This document shows positions 18,266-26,099 of a stretch of 64,000 nt of DNA, one piece after another. The position numbers and the translations under genes are program-made. The DNA is from Plantactinospora mayteni. Lineage in GTDB: Bacteria; Actinomycetota; Actinomycetes; Mycobacteriales; Micromonosporaceae. The notes under the pieces were generated by a model that was given only the letters and a program-made list of their open reading frames with translations, was not told the DNA's origin and did not search any database. Within the stretch, counting starts at the first letter, position 1. Each line of letters starts with the position of its first letter. Location of the stretch: assembly GCF_016862935.1 (NCBI RefSeq), contig NZ_BONX01000063.1:1-64000 (forward strand). Direction: 5' to 3'.

Positions 18266-19282
18266 ATGAGTGCCGGTTCCGTGGCAGTGGTGGTGACCGA
18301 GGAGATCGACGTACCCTCCTGGGACCTCTACGAGCTGAGCATCCCGTGCACCGTCTTCGGCAAGCCGCAGCCCGATCTGGCCGACCCCTGGTACGACCTG
18401 CGGCTCTGCGGCACCGGAGAGCGGCGGTCGGACGACGGTCCGGCCGGCACCGGGCTCTCGCTACGGACCCGGTTCGGGCTGGACGACCTCGTCGGCGCCG
18501 ACACCGTCATCGTGCCCTCGGTACCCGATCCCTGCGTCGAGGAGGGCGCACCGCTGCCACCCGGTCTGGTCCCGGCCCTGCGCCGCGCCTACGACTCGGG
18601 TGCCCGGATGGTCTCGCTCTGCACCGGCGCGTTCGCGCTGGCCGAGGCGGGGCTGCTGGACGGGCGTCGCGCCACGGCCCACTGGCTGCACACCGCGCAA
18701 CTCGCCGAGCGCTACCCGAAGGTGCAGGTCGACGACTCGGTGCTGTACGTGGACGACGGCGACGTACTCACCAGCGCGGGACTGACCGCCGGGCTCGACC
18801 TCTGCCTCCACCTGGTACGCCGCGACCTCGGCGCGCACGTCGCCAACCAGCTCGCCCGGCGAATGGTGGTACCCGCGCACCGGCCGGGCGGCCAGGCGCA
18901 GTTCATCGACCTCTCGGTGCCCGCCACCGACGACACCGGACTCGGCCCCGTCCTGGACTGGGCCCGGGCCCACCTCGACCAACCGCTGACGGTCGAGGAC
19001 CTGGCCCGGCGGGCGAGCCTGAGCCCGCGCACCTTCTACCGGCGCCTCCAGGCCGCCACCGGGACGACCCCGCTGCAATGGCTCCTCAACCAGCGCCTGG
19101 GCCGGGCGCAGAGCCTGCTGGAGTCGACCGACCTCACGATGGAGAAGATCGGGGAACTGAGCGGCCTGGGTACGCCGAACAACCTCCGCCACCACTTCCT
19201 CAAGCAGATCGGGGTGTCGCCGAGCGACTACCGGCGGGCCTTCCCCCGGGCGACGCCCGAGTCGTCACCCCACGGTTCATGA
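18266..19282 (+). CDS. GlxA-type transcriptional regulator (DJ-1/PfpI plus AraC HTH)
   Basis: 338 residues. The N-terminal ~190 residues are a DJ-1/PfpI class I glutamine amidotransferase-like domain with the nucleophile-elbow Cys in VSLCTGAFALAEAG. The C-terminal ~100 residues are a double AraC HTH (EDLARRASLSPRTFYRR and MEKIGELSGLGTPNNLRHHF). It probably controls the divergent imine-reductase/DinB operon. A short hairpin (ACGGTTC-9-GAACCGT, 19272-19294) overlaps its stop codon. Confidence 0.88.
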   Translation: MSAGSVAVVVTEEIDVPSWDLYELSIPCTVFGKPQPDLADPWYDLRLCGTGERRSDDGPAGTGLSLRTRFGLDDLVGADTVIVPSVPDPCVEEGAPLPPGLVPALRRAYDSGARMVSLCTGAFALAEAGLLDGRRATAHWLHTAQLAERYPKVQVDDSVLYVDDGDVLTSAGLTAGLDLCLHLVRRDLGAHVANQLARRMVVPAHRPGGQAQFIDLSVPATDDTGLGPVLDWARAHLDQPLTVEDLARRASLSPRTFYRRLQAATGTTPLQWLLNQRLGRAQSLLESTDLTMEKIGELSGLGTPNNLRHHFLKQIGVSPSDYRRAFPRATPESSPHGS

Positions 19283-19294
19283 TCGACGAACCGT
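19272..19294. terminator. Hairpin over the GlxA-type stop codon
   Basis: ACGGTTC and GAACCGT form a 7-bp perfect stem with a 9-base loop spanning the TGA. It is modest in strength. Confidence 0.4.
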
Positions 19295-19461
19295 CCTCTG
19301 CCGGCTGAACCGCTGGCGGCGCGGGCCGCCGGCAAGGTCCTGCCCGCCTTGGCCGGCCCGCGCATCAGGTCGCCGGGCGGCGGGTCCACCGTCGTGGGTG
19401 AACCCGCGTCGCTCGGCCGGCTGGGTCGGCCACCTCGGCGATCGTCGGTGCCGCGCGACGT

Positions 19462-19956
19462 TCACGGCCTCCCGGCCGACACGCTCCGGGCGATCTGCTC
19501 GCGGCGCTCGGTCTCCTGCTCGGCCTGCCGCTGTTCGTCCGCCGTCCGGACGTCGTACGCGGCGCGGGCAGCCGCGATCTCGTTCTGGTGCGTCTCGGTC
19601 CAGGTGACCAGCGCGCGGATGGTGTCGTGCAGGGTCGCGCCCAGCGGGGTGAGTTCGTAGTCGACCCGCGGCGGCACCGTCGGATGTACCGTGCGCCGGA
19701 CCAGCCCGTCGCGTTCGAGGTGCCGCAGGGTACGGGTGAGCATTCGCTGGCTGATGCCGTCGACCTTGCGGCGCAGCTCGGTGAAGCGCAGGCTCCGGCG
19801 GTCGAGCAGGGCGATGACGAGCAGGGACCACTTGTCCGCGACGCGGTCGAGGATCTGCCGGACCTCGCAGTCCTCCCGGGTGTCCCACTGGAGCACGTCG
19901 TAGTCGGCGTCGGTATCCGGGCAGTAACCGAGGGACTTTGAAGTTCCGTCTTCCAT
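19462..19956 (-). CDS. HxlR-family transcriptional regulator
   Basis: 164 residues from ATG 19956; an in-frame ATG at 20007 is possible but adds an atypical leader, and neither has a clear ribosome site. The winged-helix core CEVRQILDRVADKWSLLVI, LRFTELRRKVDGISQRML and the Arg-rich wing are the HxlR signature. The C-terminal 35 residues are a charged Glu/Arg/Gln helix. The first residues contain a Cys, which in HxlR relatives can be a redox sensor. It is divergent from an MFS exporter with two GGTTACC palindromes between them. Confidence 0.88.
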   Translation of the reverse strand: MEDGTSKSLGYCPDTDADYDVLQWDTREDCEVRQILDRVADKWSLLVIALLDRRSLRFTELRRKVDGISQRMLTRTLRHLERDGLVRRTVHPTVPPRVDYELTPLGATLHDTIRALVTWTETHQNEIAAARAAYDVRTADEQRQAEQETERREQIARSVSAGRP

Positions 19957-19983
19957 GGCTACCGATAGTGCCTGACGATGCTC

Positions 19984-20042
19984 CTGGTTACCAGAGGGAA
20001 CCGGCATGCACTGGAGGAACCAGGCCGATCGCCGGTTACCGG
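19984..20042. promoter_or_regulatory. Pair of GGTTACC palindromes, likely HxlR operators
   Basis: CTGGTTACCAG (19984-19994) and CCGGTTACCGG (20032-20042) share the core GGTTACC and are 48 bases apart centre to centre. Both sit in the 98-base region between the HxlR and MFS starts; the second ends 12 bases before the MFS ATG and overlaps its ribosome-site region. CTGG-5-CCAG at 20011-20023 lies between them. Confidence 0.55.
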
Positions 20043-20054
20043 GAGGAGTGGATC

Positions 20055-21506
20055 ATGTCTACGTCGAACGTCCGAATGGACGGCCGGGCGTGGGGTGTGT
20101 TGTTCGTGCTGTGCGGGGCGATCTTCCTGGAGGGCATCGACGTAGCGATGCTGAACGTGGCGTTGCCGGCGATCCGGGAGGATCTCGGCCTCTCCACCGG
20201 GACGCTCAGCGGAGTGGTGAGTGCGTACGTGCTCGGGTACGGCGGTTTCATGCTGTTGGGCGGCCGGGTCGCCGACCTGCTGGGTCGGCGCCGGATGTTC
20301 CTGTTCTGGCTCGTGGTGTTCCTGGTCTTCTCCGGGCTGGGCGGCTTCGCCACCGAGGGCTGGATGTTGCTGGTCGCCCGGTTCGTCACCGGCGTCGCCG
20401 CCGCGTTCATGGCGCCGGCCGGGCTGGCGCTGGTCACCGGCAACTTCCCGGAGGGCCCGCAGCGGACCAGGGCGCTCGGCGTGTACGCCGGCACCGCCGC
20501 CGGCGGCTTCTCCCTGGGACTCGTCGCCGGTGGTCTGCTGGCGGCGATCGACTGGCGGTGGGTGTTCTTCGCCCCGGTCATCCTCTCGGCGGTGATCCTG
20601 ATGGCCGCCATCCCGCTGATCAGAGACGAGGCCACCGAGGCGACGGCGCGGATGGGCGGGTTCGACCTGGCCGGCGCGCTCAGCATCACCGGGGCGATGC
20701 TGCTGCTCGTCTACGGGGTGGTCCGGCTGGAGCACGGCGGCGACGGCCTCGCCACCACCCTCGGGGTGTTCGCCGCCGGTACGGCCCTGGTGATCGCGTT
20801 CGTCGTCATCGAGCGGCGCTCGGCCAACCCGCTGGTACGGCTGGGCATCCTCCGCTCCGGGCCGCTGGTCCGCGCCAACCTCGGCGCGCTGATGTTCCTC
20901 GGTTCGTTCGCCGGCTTCCAACTCCTCGGCACGCTGTACCTCCAGGAACTGCGGGGTTGGAGCGCCCTACAGACGGGCCTGGCGATGCTGGTCATCGGCA
21001 TCGACACGATCCTCGCCCCGACCCTGACCCCACGGCTGGTGAACCGCTTCGGCAACGTCCGGGTCCTGTTCGGCGGGCTGGTGTCGGCCGCACTGGCGTA
21101 CGCGCTCTTCCTGCCGGTCGCCGAGGACTGGACGTACGCCGCCATGCTGCCGACCATGCTGCTGCTGGGCCTGGCCTTCTCCCTGGCGTACGGCCCGCTG
21201 ACCATGGCCGCCACCGACGGCATCGACGAACAGGAGCACGGCCTGGCCGGCGGTCTTCTCTACACGTCGATGCAGTTCGGCACGGCGCTGGGCATCTCCG
21301 CGGTGACCGCCGTCAGCGTCGCCGCGACCTCGGACGGCACCTCCGGGGTCGGGCTGGACGGGATCCGGGCCGCGCTGATCGTCCCGGTCGTCGTCGCCGC
21401 GCTGGGCGCTGTCATCACCGCGTTCGGCTTCGGCCGGCGGACTGCGCCCGGAGAGCACGGCGCCGAACTCGTACCCGTGCCGGTGCCCGCCGACACCTCG
21501 GCCTGA
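20055..21506 (+). CDS. MFS drug exporter, DHA2 (14-helix) family
   Basis: 483 residues from ATG 20055 after GGGAGGAG. The hydrophobic profile gives about 14 segments. The DHA2 motifs are visible: LEGIDVAMLNVALPAI in helix 1, the motif-A loop GRVADLLGRRRMF, and the antiporter motif C region GTAAGGFSLGLVAGG. It probably exports an antiseptic or antibiotic with proton antiport. The divergent HxlR regulator should control it, and the PPOX-type gene 15 bases downstream is likely co-transcribed. Confidence 0.88.
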   Translation: MSTSNVRMDGRAWGVLFVLCGAIFLEGIDVAMLNVALPAIREDLGLSTGTLSGVVSAYVLGYGGFMLLGGRVADLLGRRRMFLFWLVVFLVFSGLGGFATEGWMLLVARFVTGVAAAFMAPAGLALVTGNFPEGPQRTRALGVYAGTAAGGFSLGLVAGGLLAAIDWRWVFFAPVILSAVILMAAIPLIRDEATEATARMGGFDLAGALSITGAMLLLVYGVVRLEHGGDGLATTLGVFAAGTALVIAFVVIERRSANPLVRLGILRSGPLVRANLGALMFLGSFAGFQLLGTLYLQELRGWSALQTGLAMLVIGIDTILAPTLTPRLVNRFGNVRVLFGGLVSAALAYALFLPVAEDWTYAAMLPTMLLLGLAFSLAYGPLTMAATDGIDEQEHGLAGGLLYTSMQFGTALGISAVTAVSVAATSDGTSGVGLDGIRAALIVPVVVAALGAVITAFGFGRRTAPGEHGAELVPVPVPADTSA

Positions 21507-21521
21507 CCGACCAGTGGAGGC

Positions 21522-22016
21522 ATGACCATGGCCAGCAGAGTCGCGTCGTTCGCCGCGATCCAGGGGGAGTTCGACGCCTATCTGGGCGACATCGGCTACG
21601 CCACGATGACCACCGTCGACGCCAAGGGCCGGCCACGGGCCAGGGTGCTGATCGCGGTCTGGGAGACCGTCGACGCCAGGCCGGTCGGCTGGCTGGCGAC
21701 CTACAAGACCCCGGTCAAGGCGGCGCACCTCGCCGGGAACCCGCACGCCACGTTCTCGTACTGGAGTCCCCGGCAGAACGCGGTCGCGATCGACACGGTC
21801 GCCGAATGGGTCGAGGACCACGAGGCCAAGCAGCACGTGTGGGAGCTGTACCGCAACGGAAGCCCGGACCGGGTCGGGTACGACCTCGGCCGGTACTGGC
21901 GGCGGGGTGTGACCGACCCCGAGTTGCACGTCCTTCGCCTCACCCCGTGGCGGATCCAGGTCATCCGGGGGACCGACCTGCGCAGCCGGATCTGGCGGGC
22001 GGACGGCATCGGGTAA
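21522..22016 (+). CDS. Pyridoxamine-5'-phosphate-oxidase-fold flavoprotein
   Basis: 164 residues from ATG 21522 after GGAGG, 15 bases behind the MFS stop. The split-barrel pattern IGYATMTTVDAKGRPRARVL, then AAHLAGNPHATFSYWSP, matches the general-stress-protein-26/PPOX class of FMN- or F420-binding proteins. The substrate is unknown. A strong terminator hairpin follows. Confidence 0.82.
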   Translation: MTMASRVASFAAIQGEFDAYLGDIGYATMTTVDAKGRPRARVLIAVWETVDARPVGWLATYKTPVKAAHLAGNPHATFSYWSPRQNAVAIDTVAEWVEDHEAKQHVWELYRNGSPDRVGYDLGRYWRRGVTDPELHVLRLTPWRIQVIRGTDLRSRIWRADGIG

Positions 22017-22036
22017 GAGCCGTCGGATCGGCCGGT

Positions 22037-22082
22037 GCGTGCCGCCGGTGGATGCTCTCCCGAGCACCCACCGGCGGCACGC
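22037..22082. terminator. Long hairpin between converging genes
   Basis: GCGTGCCGCCGGTGG (22037-22051) pairs perfectly with 22068-22082, and the loop itself folds as TGCTC-4-GAGCA. It follows the PPOX-type gene and faces the DUF1772 gene. Confidence 0.8.
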
Positions 22083-22123
22083 CCGTCGGCCGCCCACCCC
22101 CGTAGGCCGGGCCCGATCGACCG

Positions 22124-22160
22124 GCCGGCTTCACTCTGATCAGCCGGCTTCACTGTGATC
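22124..22160. repeat. Two direct repeats of 18 bases
   Basis: GCCGGCTTCACT(C/G)TGATC occurs at 22124-22141 and 22143-22160, 19 bases apart, just downstream of the DUF1772 gene. The role is unknown; it may be part of that transcript's 3' end. Confidence 0.5.
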
Positions 22161-22168
22161 GGCCGGGC

Positions 22169-22669
22169 TCAGCCGGTCGAGCGGCCGAGGACGACCAGCG
22201 CCCAGGAGAGGCAGCCGAACGCCGCCGTGCTGGTCAGCGCGCGGACGATGTTCCAGCTCACCCAGGTGGCTTCGAACCGCTCGCGGACGGCGGCGAGATC
22301 AGCGATCCGGTCGGGCTCACCGGCCGCCGCGAGGGTGTCGTTCAGCGGGACGTTGACCGCCATGGTGACGACGAACATCACCAGGTACAGGGCGAGCCCG
22401 CAGATGATCCACGGCAGGGCCGGGCGGCCCGCACCGCGCCAGGCCAGCACGGCCGACCCGGCGGCGAACACCACCGCACCCAGAAAGCTCAGCATGAACC
22501 ACCCGTTGACGATGGTCACGTTGATCCGCTGCATCACGTCGACGAACGTCCGGTCGTCCGCCGCCCTGAGCGCGGGCATCACCGCGTAGGCGAAGGCGGC
22601 GAAGAGCCCGGCCATCAGCCCGGTGGTGACGGTCGCCGCGATCAGCGACACCTGTTGCGCGAGTCGCAT
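22169..22669 (-). CDS. DUF1772 (anthrone-oxygenase-like) membrane protein
   Basis: 166 residues with four membrane helices (~7-29, 56-80, 84-108, 141-162) and the conserved polar segment NVPLNDTLAAAG characteristic of DUF1772. Fungal relatives include a cofactorless anthrone oxygenase; the bacterial role is not established. It starts 6 bases after the NmrA-type stop, so it is the second gene of that operon. Confidence 0.85.
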   Translation of the reverse strand: MRLAQQVSLIAATVTTGLMAGLFAAFAYAVMPALRAADDRTFVDVMQRINVTIVNGWFMLSFLGAVVFAAGSAVLAWRGAGRPALPWIICGLALYLVMFVVTMAVNVPLNDTLAAAGEPDRIADLAAVRERFEATWVSWNIVRALTSTAAFGCLSWALVVLGRSTG

Positions 22670-22675
22670 CGCCGG

Positions 22676-23524
22676 CTACTCCCGGTCCCATGCGCCCGTG
22701 GCGGCGGCGTCCTTGGCGTACTCGGCGAAGTCCCGGGGCGGTCGGCCCAGGGCACGCTGCACCCCGTCGGCCAACTGGGCGTTGCGGCCGTCCAGCACGG
22801 TCGTGAACAGGTACGTCAGCAACTCGACGACCTCCGCCGGCACGCCCTCGCCGGCCAGTGCCCCGGTGTAGTCCTCGACGGAGACCTGGACGAAGTCGAT
22901 ACGCCGGCCCGTGGCCCGGGAGATCTCGCCGACCGCGTCGGCGAAGGTGAGCAGCCGGGGTCCGGTCAACTCGTAGAGCTGCCCCGCGTGTCCGTCCTCG
23001 GTCAGCGCCGCCACGGCCACCTCGGCGATGTCGTCGGCGTCCACGAACGGCTCGGGTACCGCCCCGACCGGGAGGACGACCTCGCCGCCCAGCACCGGCT
23101 CCCGCAGGTAGTCCTCGCTGAAGTTCTGGTTGAACCAGCTCGACCGCAGGATCGTCCAGTCGACCCCGGCGGACTGGATCAGCTTCTCGGCGGCCTGGGC
23201 CTCCTCCTCGCCCCGGCCGGAGAGCAGCACCAGCCGGGAGACCCCGGACGCCACCGCGAGATCGGCGAACGCGCTGACCGTCTCGGGTGCGCCCGGCACG
23301 GCGAGGTCCGGGTGGAAGGAGACGTACGCGGCGCCGACGCCCTGGAGCGCCGGTGCCCAGGTCGTCCGGTCCGTCCAGTCGAAGGGCAGCGCGGCGGAGC
23401 GGGAACCGACCCGGACCGGCAGTCCGCGCCGGTTCAGGCGTTCTACGACCCGGCGTCCGGTCTTGCCGGTACCGCCGAGGACCAGGATTGTCTTCTGCGT
23501 GTTGTTGTTCGTCATACGGACCAT
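22676..23524 (-). CDS. NmrA-like NAD(P)-binding protein
   Basis: 282 residues. The atypical SDR glycine motif LGGTGKTGRRVVERL is at the N-terminus; the protein lacks a YxxxK pair and carries the NmrA-type pattern WTILRSSWFNQNFSEDYLR (in pieces). Such proteins either bind NAD(P) as redox sensors or reduce quinones or other carbonyl compounds. Start ATG 23524 or the in-frame ATG at 23515; neither has a clear ribosome site, so the message may be nearly leaderless. It is divergent from an AraC regulator 63 bases away. Confidence 0.85.
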   Translation of the reverse strand: MVRMTNNNTQKTILVLGGTGKTGRRVVERLNRRGLPVRVGSRSAALPFDWTDRTTWAPALQGVGAAYVSFHPDLAVPGAPETVSAFADLAVASGVSRLVLLSGRGEEEAQAAEKLIQSAGVDWTILRSSWFNQNFSEDYLREPVLGGEVVLPVGAVPEPFVDADDIAEVAVAALTEDGHAGQLYELTGPRLLTFADAVGEISRATGRRIDFVQVSVEDYTGALAGEGVPAEVVELLTYLFTTVLDGRNAQLADGVQRALGRPPRDFAEYAKDAAATGAWDRE

Positions 23525-23549
23525 TGAAGTGCCGGCCGGTGAGACTTCA
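23525..23549. promoter_or_regulatory. Inverted repeat upstream of the NmrA-type gene
   Basis: TGAAGT-13-ACTTCA (perfect arms) touches the NmrA-type start and lies 39 bases before the AraC start. It is a candidate AraC-family site. Confidence 0.4.
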
Positions 23550-23587
23550 CATAGCCAGGGCGCGCACTTTTGTGTTTAATCGTCTAC

Positions 23588-24526
23588 GTGGATGCTGTTG
23601 CCAGTCTGCTGGACGGACCCCGGGCGCAGGGCGCGTTCCTGCTCCGCTCGATCCTGGCCCCGCCCTGGTCGATTGCGATCAGGGACGAGGCGCCGCTCAC
23701 CCTGGTGGCCATGGTCCGGGGCGACGCCTGGATCGTTCCCGAGGAGGGCGCGGCCGTACGGCTCCACCCCGGGGACGTGGCGATCATCCGGGGCACCGGA
23801 CCGTACACCGTCGCCGACGACCCGGGCACGGCACCGCAGGTGATCATCCACCCCGGGCAGCGCTGCACCACCCCGGACGGGCAGGAACTGGCCGAGATGT
23901 CGCAGCTCGGCGTACGCACCTGGGGCAACAGCCTGGAGGGCCCCACGATGCTGCTCACCGGCACCTACACCATGCAGGGCGAGGTCAGCCAACGGCTGCT
24001 GAGCGCCCTGCCGCCGCTGCTCGCCGTGCCACGCGAGTCCTGGGACTCCCCGCTGGTCCCGCTGCTGGCCACCGAGATCGTGAAGGACGACCCGGGGCAG
24101 GAGGCCGTCCTCGACCGGCTACTCGACCTGCTGCTCATCGCCACGTTGCGGCAATGGTTCGCCCAACCGGGCGCGAAGGCCCCCGCCTGGTACGAGGCAC
24201 ACAGCGATCCCGTCGTCGGCCGGGCCCTGCAAATGCTGCACAACGATCCGGCCCAGCCCTGGACCGTGGCATCGCTGGCCGCCAGGACCGGGGTCTCCCG
24301 GGCAGCGCTGGCCCGCCGCTTCACCGCACTGGTCGGCGAACCACCCATGTCGTACCTCACCGAATGGCGGCTGGCCCTCGCCGCCGACCTGCTCCGCGAA
24401 CCCGGCACCACCGTCGGCGCGGTCGCCCACCGGGTCGGCTACGGCAGCTCCTTCGCCCTGAGCACCGCCTTCAAGCGCCGGCGCGGCCTGAGCCCCCGCC
24501 AACACCAGGTGGCCGGCCGGACCTGA
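23588..24526 (+). CDS. AraC-family regulator with N-terminal cupin
   Basis: 312 residues from GTG 23588 (VDAVASLLDGPRAQGAFLL), the usual N-terminus of this family; a TTG at 23570 is also in frame. The cupin domain (~1-180) is of the AraC_binding type (LHPGDVAIIRGTGPYTVAD). The C-terminal double HTH spans ~210-305 (WTVASLAARTGVSRAALARRF and VGAVAHRVGYGSSFALSTAF). It is divergent from the NmrA/DUF1772 operon, which it probably controls. Confidence 0.88.
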   Translation: MDAVASLLDGPRAQGAFLLRSILAPPWSIAIRDEAPLTLVAMVRGDAWIVPEEGAAVRLHPGDVAIIRGTGPYTVADDPGTAPQVIIHPGQRCTTPDGQELAEMSQLGVRTWGNSLEGPTMLLTGTYTMQGEVSQRLLSALPPLLAVPRESWDSPLVPLLATEIVKDDPGQEAVLDRLLDLLLIATLRQWFAQPGAKAPAWYEAHSDPVVGRALQMLHNDPAQPWTVASLAARTGVSRAALARRFTALVGEPPMSYLTEWRLALAADLLREPGTTVGAVAHRVGYGSSFALSTAFKRRRGLSPRQHQVAGRT

Positions 24527-24685
24527 CCGACCGTCGGCCGCTCCGGGCGAGGGCCGGGCGGCGCGGCGGCGACGTTCGGCCATGCCGCGACCTGGTCAAA
24601 CGGGCGGGAGTGGGTCGGCAGCGGCGATCCACCGCTTTAGCTGGGCCGGAAGGTACGGGCGACGGCTTCCTGCCAGACTTGCTAA
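24527..24685 (+). other. Upstream region of ltrA
   Basis: No gene is seen. It is slightly less GC-rich near 24650-24685. I see no clear promoter or ribosome site. Confidence 0.3.
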
Positions 24686-25990
24686 ATGGGCAATACGGGC
24701 AAACCCAGACTTCCGTGGCGACTCCGGCCGGTCACCGAAGGCATGCGGGTCACCCGGTTGGAGATCTTCTTCGATCTGGTTTTCGTGTACGCATTGTTCA
24801 ACGTGTCTCGAGCGACCTACGCCGACCTCAATCCGGACGGGCTGCTGCGCGGACTACTGGTGCTGGCCCTGCTCTGGTGGTGCTGGACCTCGTACGTGTG
24901 GGTGGGTAACAGCGTCCGGGCCGGCGAGGGTGCGATGCCGCTGGTGCTGTTCACCGTCATGGCAGCCGTCTTCGTGGTGGCGTTGACGCTTCCCGAAGCC
25001 TTCGCCGACATCCCCGGTGGGCTCTCCGGGCCGATGGTGTTCGCCGGTTGCTATCTCGTCATCCGGGCGATGAGCCTGGTCATCTTCTGGCACGTCAACC
25101 GGGACCAGCCGGGGCTACTCCGTCGGACGTCACGCCTCGCCCTGCCGATACTCGTCGCCACCACGATCCTCGTCCTCGCCGCCCTCCTACCACCGCGACT
25201 CTCCGGCGTCGTGCACCCGTTCGCGGTCCAGGCCACACTGTGGCTGCTCGTCGTCGCCGTCGAGTACACCGCCGGCGTCCTGCTGGCCAGGACGGGCTGG
25301 ACGATCACCTCCGCGGCGCACTGGACCGAGCGGTACGAACTGGTGGTGATCATCGCCCTCGGCGAACTGATCGTCTCGGTGGGCAGCGGCACCAACCCAC
25401 TGACCCGGCCGATCACCTGGCCCATCGCCGGAGCCGCGATCCTCGCGATCATCGTGACCGCCACCCTGTGGTGGGCCTACTTCGACATCATCGCCCTCGC
25501 CGCCCAGCAGGTCCTGAACCACGCGCACTCGACCGCCCGTACCGCACTCGCCCGGGACGCGTACGTGTATCTGCACCTGCCGATGATCATCGGCCTGCTG
25601 ACCCTCGCCCTCGGTGCGGAGAAGGCGCTCCAGCAGGTCGGCGAGAACCGCTTCCCGCTGAGTGAACCGTTGCGGTCCCCCGGCGTCTACCTGCTGTTCG
25701 GCGGGGTGATCCTCTTCCTGCTCGCCCACCTCGGCTTCCAGTTGCGCATCCTCGGCACGCTCACCTGGATCCGCCTGGGAACCATCGTGGCGCTCGCCGC
25801 GCTGACCCCGGTCGCCGCCGCGGTGCCGACCCTGGCCGCGCTCGCCATCCTCACCGCCGTCTGCGTGACACTCGTCTGCGCCGAACTTGTCATCCTGGCC
25901 ACCTCCCGCCGGGTCGTCCGGGAGGCCGTACTGGAGGAACACCTCGCCCACGAGACCCGCGAAACACAATGGCGGAAACGACACCGGTGA
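24686..25990 (+). CDS. ltrA: Low-temperature-requirement A (LtrA) family membrane protein
   Basis: 434 residues with about 11 membrane helices. The family hallmark RLEIFFDLVFVYALF is at residues ~25-39, and WTERYELVVIIALGE at ~213-228. LtrA was named from a cold-sensitive Listeria mutant; its activity is unknown. ATG 24686 has no obvious ribosome site; ATG 24743 is an alternative start. It stands alone and converges on qcrB. Confidence 0.88.
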   Translation: MGNTGKPRLPWRLRPVTEGMRVTRLEIFFDLVFVYALFNVSRATYADLNPDGLLRGLLVLALLWWCWTSYVWVGNSVRAGEGAMPLVLFTVMAAVFVVALTLPEAFADIPGGLSGPMVFAGCYLVIRAMSLVIFWHVNRDQPGLLRRTSRLALPILVATTILVLAALLPPRLSGVVHPFAVQATLWLLVVAVEYTAGVLLARTGWTITSAAHWTERYELVVIIALGELIVSVGSGTNPLTRPITWPIAGAAILAIIVTATLWWAYFDIIALAAQQVLNHAHSTARTALARDAYVYLHLPMIIGLLTLALGAEKALQQVGENRFPLSEPLRSPGVYLLFGGVILFLLAHLGFQLRILGTLTWIRLGTIVALAALTPVAAAVPTLAALAILTAVCVTLVCAELVILATSRRVVREAVLEEHLAHETRETQWRKRHR

Positions 25991-26099
25991 CGGCGACGAG
26001 GCGGTCCTCCGACGGGAGGCCGCCGTCATGGCCGCCCGCGAGAGGTCGGGTTGGTTGTCGGCGTAGCGGTGCCCGTCGGGGTGGCCGTGCCGCTGGGGC

